From Oehlia diaphana (Eukaryota; Glomeromycota; Glomeromycetes; Glomerales; Glomeraceae): a stretch of DNA of 64,000 nt. Where the stretch lies: contig QZLH01000243.1 of the NCBI GenBank assembly GCA_003833135.1, positions 18,106-82,105 of the forward strand. Direction: 5' to 3'. Shown one piece after another: positions 58,795 through 64,000 of the stretch (the stretch's first letter is position 1; each line of letters starts with the position of its first letter). A program made the translations under genes and the position numbers. The notes beneath the pieces were generated by a model. The model was not told the origin of the DNA and ran no database searches. It saw only the letters and a list, made by a program, of their open reading frames with translations.

Positions 58795-60052
58795 TCATTT
58801 TTCTCCCTTTAAAAAATCAAGAAAAGTTTCCTTTGACATATTCGCAACTTATAAAAAAGAAAAATCCTTTCAATTTATGTGAATAATGAGAATAAACCTT
58901 TACAAACAATTTTAATTTGACAATTACCATCTTCAGTATCTCTTGATGTTAATTTTGTTTCACCACCAGCAGCTTTTATTGCATCATTGGTAACCTTTTG
59001 AGATTTACTGATCGCGTTAAACAGCTGTACGACTATTATTGATAGTTCAATTAATTGAGTATATATATCTCTATAATGATAACATAAATATAATTATGAA
59101 TTTAATAAACAATATAACCTCCTTTGGTGGCTAATTTTCTCAATTTTCTTTCGTGATCAAATGTAGCGAAGTCAGTTTTTACACGATCTTTGGAAGCAAG
59201 TTTCTTCTTTTCCATAATCATGGCTTTACGCGCCTTATATTCAAGTTTAGCCTCATCTATTTCGCGTTCTATACCTTTCGATCTTGATAAAACTGGAGTA
59301 TTCTGAAAAATGAAAATAAAATTATTCCAGATGAAATAAAATAAAATAAATAATCAAATTCGATCTACTTAATATATATTACTTGATAAATTGGTTTTAC
59401 GGGTGCAGTTAATAATTTGTTCATAGTTTCTGCAAAGTCTGCAGTTGTATTCTTGGACTGTTTTTTCATTTCTATGACAATCAATTATAAAATGGACGAG
59501 TTAATTAGATGTTCAGGTTAAATGCTGAAAAAAGGAACCAAATTAACAATCAAACCAATTATTTTTTTATTTTTATATTGCGAACAATTGGTTATTTTAA
59601 AAATTCCTTTCTTTTTTTTTTGGTTGAAATGTTGATTTGTTCCCTTCTATCAGCACTTACCATATTTAATTACAAAAAAAATAAAATAAGTATAATTAAA
59701 CTGATAAACTGATATTAACTTGGAATTGAATAATGATCCGTCAAACTTTCATCTAAAAAATTTTAACTAATTTAAATAATTCTTCATGATGATACGAATT
59801 AAATTATGCAAAAAAATTTTTATTCTTACCAGAACTTGTTATTGAATTTCTTTCACTTTCCGATTTGGAAAGTATTTCTTCTTGTTTTTCAACGTTTTTA
59901 ACTTTTTTCTTGTCAGAATTTTTTGATACATTTTGACGGTTTTTTACATGTTTAATAATTTTATCTTTTTCTCTTTTTTTTTGTTTACTCTTTATTGAAT
60001 TTGATTCAAGACGTTTTAATTTACGTTCTCGGTTAGAATTGATTCGACCCAT
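58795..60052 (-). CDS. RRP15: Rrp15-like ribosome biogenesis protein
   Basis: Five exons, 60052-59830, 59471-59383, 59302-59119, 59032-58928 and 58847-58795, chain to 217 aa. The first 75 residues are highly basic (RINSNRERKLKRLES, SKQKKREKDKIIKHVKN) and nucleolar-type. The conserved Rrp15 core follows: TADFAETMNKLLTAPVK, VLSRSKGIEREIDEAKLE, RKLRKLATKGVVQLFNAISK. The C-terminus ends MSKETFLDFLKGEK, which matches the family end. Rrp15 is a pre-60S assembly factor needed for processing of 27S pre-rRNA. The exon phases support every junction, and the last exon is only 53 nt. It is divergent from the PI31 gene with 222 bp between the start codons. Confidence 0.88.
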
Positions 60053-60274
60053 CGTTTTATAGTTTCGAAAAAAAAAAATTTTTTTATCAGCAAGAATTTT
60101 TATTACGTAATGTTTCTGGATAGAGTTACGATCTCCTGTAGCACAAAGATCGACGGGATTTTAGATCTTCAATTTCAATGACGAAGCATTACGTTACGTT
60201 GTTAATGCGTTAAGTTTTTTCACAGGTTTTCAGTTTTTCCGTTTTTTCTTCAAAAACAAAATAAAAAACAAAGA
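60053..60274. promoter_or_regulatory. 222-bp bidirectional region, Rrp15 / PI31 genes
   Basis: Divergent starts across 222 bp. The sequence includes CATTACGTTACGTTGTTAAT at about 60187-60206, with repeated TTACGT words, and a TTTTTTCACAGG/TTTTTCCGTTTTTTC pyrimidine tract on the PI31 side. Shared control of a ribosome-assembly gene and a proteasome-regulator gene is an inference from arrangement. Confidence 0.45.
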
Positions 60275-62013
60275 ATGGCTCAAAATCAAAATAATGAAAC
60301 TAACGTATTAGCTCCTGATGCAGTTTTGTCAATCCTTGACACGAGTTTAAAACCTACTGAGGAAGGTACAGATATAATACTTGGTTCAAGTCAAGATGCT
60401 TTGGCAGCATTATTTCACTCAATTATGCAGGCCGTAGGTTTTCGGCTTGTCGGACTAGGTGAAGAAGATAATTCAGGTGGGTTTTATTTAATATTTATGA
60501 CATTCTGAATTTTAATATGTATTAAATAACAAATTACTAAACTCTTTATAGAAGAGGATAATAAAATTACTAACAGAGATACAGAGGGAAATGTTGTTGG
60601 GTTACCGAAAGGATGGAATGCGCATGGTCCCAATTCTTACGCTTTTAGATATAAACATCCACAATCATCATTCACATTCTTGATCAAATGTATGCGATTG
60701 TCCAATAAGTTCATAATTCACGGTATGGGAATCGAGGTAATAATAATAAAATTTATCTATTTTTTTCTTTTTTTTGATTGATCATAGAATTTTCATAAAT
60801 CCAAATTAATATATTAATTATTTAGGATAATAGAACTGTAACTTTTGAAGTGATCACGGACGATTATACATCCCCATCGTTTTTCCCACTTACAACAGAA
60901 AAACATAATGTAGAACCTATTGTTCATGGATTCATATCATCAAGTCGTATCAAAGATATGATAAATAATTATAAAATAAATATTGTGCAAAAATTAATTC
61001 CAGGATTAAATAAACCCGGATACGAAGAAAGTGGTACAACGTAAGTAAGAATAATATAAAATTTCAGCTATAAGAAATTTGATCTCCATTTAAATTTTTA
61101 TTAATAATAACATTTAATATAGAACAACAACTGCGCAGCCTAGTGCTACCCGTCAACAAGAACCTTATAATGATCCTTTACGCATTCCTACACGTCAGCC
61201 GCCACGTGTTCCTCCAATTTTTGATGAGCCATTTGGTGGCGATGAGCCATCAAGGTATAATATTAAAGCTTTAAACGAATCCTTCTCCAACCCTGTCCTT
61301 AACAACATCATTATTCTTTTTAATGCAGTATCAACCCTTTTAACATCGGTCGAGACGATTTAGATCCACTTGGTTCAAATCCAATTTATGGCCCACCAAG
61401 GTAAGTTATCTGAAATTCAGATCACAATAATAAAATCATAAAATAATATTTCAATTATCTTAGGTTTGGTGGAGGCGGAATACATCCTTTCGGAGGTCCA
61501 AGCAGAGGTGGTGGAATGATTGTAGGTCCAGATCATCCTATATTTGGACACCGACAACCTACTCGTGGTGATGGAATATTTGGAGGACCACAACCTTTAC
61601 CAAGGTATGAATATTTTTAAATTAAGTGATTCTTCAAATTTTCTAATTTAATATTCATACTAATCATATAATAATTAAATTAATAATAGAGGATCTGTTC
61701 CACCTGGCGCTAGATTTGATCCAATTGGTCCATTTGGACCCGTGGGTACACCACGTGGCGGATTTGGACGAGGAAATCGAACTAGGTAAATTTGTTAAAA
61801 GAGAAATAATATTCTTATTTACTAGTTATTATTAATACTAATAATTATTCTCCCTCTAAAAATGAATAGTGGTGATCCTGATAATGATGAACTACCTCCT
61901 CCAGTAAGTTTAATAAAAATCTACTTTTTTTAAAAAATCCCACTTTATAATTTAATCTTTTGATCTAATTATTTTCTTCATTATTATAGGGATATAATGA
62001 TATGTTCATGTAG
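60275..62013 (+). CDS. PSMF1: PI31-like proteasome regulator (PSMF1/Fub1)
   Basis: Nine exons, 60275-60476, 60552-60736, 60826-61040, 61123-61254, 61329-61400, 61464-61604, 61690-61785, 61870-61903 and 61990-62013, give 366 aa. The N-terminal FP domain is visible: DALAALFHSIMQAVGFRLVG, LPKGWNAHGPNSYAFRYKHP and FTFLIKCMRLSNKFIIHGMG. The C-terminal third is Pro/Gly/Arg-rich (GGGGIHPFGGPSRGGGM, FDPIGPFGPVGTPRGGF). It ends LPPPGYNDMFM, the same layout as animal PI31, whose terminal hydrophobic-Tyr-x motif docks on 20S proteasome pockets; here the tail reads Met-Phe-Met. PI31/Fub1 binds the 20S particle, inhibiting it in vitro and assisting assembly or transport in cells. Exons 3-7 all end AG|, cutting an Arg or Ser codon the same way, a curious uniformity. 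Confidence 0.93.
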
Positions 62014-62186
62014 TGGATAATTTTTCATCTTGATAATCTTAATATATGTTTATAAATTTTAAGATTACAAATACACATATCATTTTTATTTATGTAGTAT
62101 ATTTAAATGTAAAAGTTCTATTAAATATTGATGATTTCAAATTTTTTTTTTTTTTGTAATTATTTATACATAACCTAAATAAAGAT

Positions 62187-63199
62187 CTATTTTTTGATTC
62201 GTTCTAATTCCCCTTTGACATCATCTAATTCCTTTGTAGTTTTTTCTAACTTATTTTTATAGATGGTTAATTGTTCTTGTACCTTTTTAGTTGCCTCTTC
62301 AATTTTTCGAATTTCATCTACCTCAGCTTGTACACCTAATAAAAAAAAACAAATAAAATAAATTTATATAAAATAAATAAAAAAATAATAAGCATAAATT
62401 CTTTAAGATACAAACTGTATGGATTAGTAGGTGTAGATCGAGGTGGTAATCCAGCAGAAGGATGTTGTAAAAATAAACTATGCAAATATTCTGTTGGTTC
62501 TGTGAATACCTATTTTTTTAAAAAATAATAAAATATATATATAAACTTTTTAAAATCATTTTTACTATTTAAATTAATTAATTTTTTAATTAAATTTTTT
62601 TTTTTTTTTTTTACCAATTCATCATATTGAAAACTTTGAACTGGTTTATTCTTATTAGCCGTAGATATAGAACCATCCTCTTCATAAGGATGCAACCTTA
62701 AATTATGATAAAGTGTTACAGGTTTTTCGCCACTTTCAGGAACAAATTGTAATTTCATAGTTAATTCAAATTCTCCCCATCCTGTTTCGGTAAGTTCAAA
62801 AGGTGGATGTTCTATCACTAACAAAAAAAAAGTTTTTTTAATTGTAAATTAAATATATATAATTTCAAATCAATTAATTTTTACCTCGTTGAGGATTCGC
62901 GTAAGTTTCGTGTAATTTAAAAGTTACTTTTTTAACAAAAAAACTAATATCCTCATTATTTAAACCTCTAACTGATACTGTCCATTTATGTGTATGATCT
63001 GAATCAGGAATCTTTTTTTGTGGTAATAAAGTTGCTACGTTTCCATATACTATTGGTCTTACAACTGTGACTCCCTTATTTCATTTTAATAAAAGAGTTT
63101 GTTAGTCGTTTTAATAGTTTATAAAAAAAAAAAAAAAAGAGGTGAAAACGAAAAGTTTGTAAAATAAGAATCAAATACTTTTGTTCTCTTGTTTGACAT
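62187..63199 (-). CDS. YAF9: YEATS-domain protein, Yaf9/GAS41-like
   Basis: Five exons, 63199-63179, 63074-62885, 62817-62615, 62509-62416 and 62335-62187, close to 218 aa, the usual size of Yaf9/GAS41. The YEATS domain covers about residues 8-145: [67 protein letters not shown] and [13 protein letters not shown]. The HTHKW and GWGEFE aromatic positions form the acyl-lysine reader pocket, so histone acyl-lysine reading is expected. A C-terminal coiled coil ([19 protein letters not shown]) is the known binding helix for SWR1 and NuA4. The protein would recruit H2A.Z exchange or H4 acetylation complexes. It is convergent with PI31, 173 bp apart. Exon 1 encodes only seven residues. Confidence 0.93.
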
Positions 63200-63376
63200 T
63201 TTTTTCGGAAAATATTAAAAAAAAATTAATTCTGGAGATCTGTTTTACATATTTTCTAATATCACGTGAAGTATTATAATTTTTGTAATTATCTATAATC
63301 TGATATCTGATATTCTTTATGTCATGAATAATAAGGCAAATTATTTTAAATTTTATTAAAAAAAAAAAAAAAAAAA

Positions 63377-63426
<50 letters not shown>

Positions 63427-64000
63427 GGAAAAAAAAAAAAAAAAAATTTTTTTTTTTTTTTTTTTTTATTTTTTTTTTTTTTTTATTATTTGAATTAAAA
63501 AATTATATTTATATAAAGTAAATTATTGTGAGAATTACTATTATTTATTAAGATAATATATTAATGTAACATCAAAATAGAATTATTACTGATTTAATTG
63601 ATTTCTGTTGTATAAAAAAATGATATTACAAATATATTTTATTTTTATAGAAATTTTCAAAATAAAAAATGATAATTTAAGTAATAAAAAATATATAATT
63701 AGCTATAATAAATCAAAGCATTATAATATTGCCAATATACTGCTATAATTAAAAAAAATTGTACAAAATACTAAAATTGTAATATAACATATCAGCTTCA
63801 CCTATTAATTTGATATATTTTCCTGCATTTTATTGTTAAAGTATAATTTTTAGTTAATGTAATATTAAAAAGCTTAAAACTGTAAATATGATAATTATTA
63901 AAAAAGTTATATATATAATATATATTTTAAAAGAATACTATATAGATGAAACTTTCAAAATCATTGTAATATTGTATAATGCAAATATAAAGGATATTTA
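63200..64000. other. AT-rich flank with poly(A)/poly(T) palindrome
   Basis: No gene recognised. Positions 63358-63484 are almost only A followed by T, with long A runs, a short AACGGAAAA interruption and long T runs, so the stretch can fold back on itself. Such tracts are also prone to sequencing and assembly error. The remaining bases are more than 80 percent A/T by eye. Confidence 0.6.

Overview
This 64 kb window is very AT-rich eukaryotic nuclear DNA. Its genes carry many short introns (about 50-100 nt, GTAAG-type donors), and it has A/T homopolymer tracts and small palindromic transposons. The proteins look fungal. The strongest taxonomic hint is a Rhizophagus/Glomeromycotina-type protein kinase whose N-terminus is built of Cys-rich modules. 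I infer an arbuscular mycorrhizal fungus close to Rhizophagus irregularis. The kinase family and base composition support this, but no marker gene proves it. There is no rRNA, tRNA, CRISPR or bacterial-style operon that I can see.

Layout. (a) 1-8.1 kb is lineage-specific and repeat-rich. It holds a tandemly duplicated membrane-protein gene (one 5'-truncated copy and one copy with a 5-nt frame-breaking insertion), then two multi-exon multi-pass membrane-protein genes. (b) 8.1-19.6 kb is accessory DNA. A dead kinase copy carries two nested MITEs with readable target-site duplications. It faces an apparently intact 937-aa kinase with six Cys-rich modules, followed by 5 kb without recognisable genes. 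(c) 19.6-63.2 kb is a dense block of conserved housekeeping genes. In order: RidA/aminomuconate-deaminase-like, SPATA20-like thioredoxin/(alpha/alpha)6 protein, small ORF, LanC-like protein, small heat-shock protein, Pcc1-like KEOPS subunit, AlkB-like dioxygenase, alkaline ceramidase, wax-synthase-like acyltransferase, SIKE/FGFR1OP2-like STRIPAK protein, WW-domain protein, small hypothetical, PHD-finger protein, BRD8-like bromodomain protein, C2H2 zinc-finger protein, UBAP1-like UBA protein, alpha/beta hydrolase, THOC3/Tex1, steroid 5-alpha-reductase, CaM kinase, Rrp15, PI31 and Yaf9/GAS41. (d) 63.2-64 kb is AT-rich DNA with a long poly(A)/poly(T) palindrome.

The conserved genes are unrelated housekeeping functions, often arranged in divergent or convergent pairs with 170-700 bp between them. 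Two encode predicted subunits of the same chromatin machinery (BRD8-like and Yaf9; NuA4/SWR1). Exon chains were reconstructed by hand from GT..AG sites plus reading-frame and family continuity. Nearly all close exactly in frame. They have not been tested against transcripts.

Points worth a second look: an alpha/beta hydrolase with Asp at the nucleophile position; micro-exons of 7, 8, 11 and 14 nt inside highly conserved motifs; a GC-AG intron; a kinase with a six-fold Cys-module array; two MITEs whose insertion sites can be read against an intact paralog; and a PHD protein whose Pro-Ile repeat is a 12-nt minisatellite.
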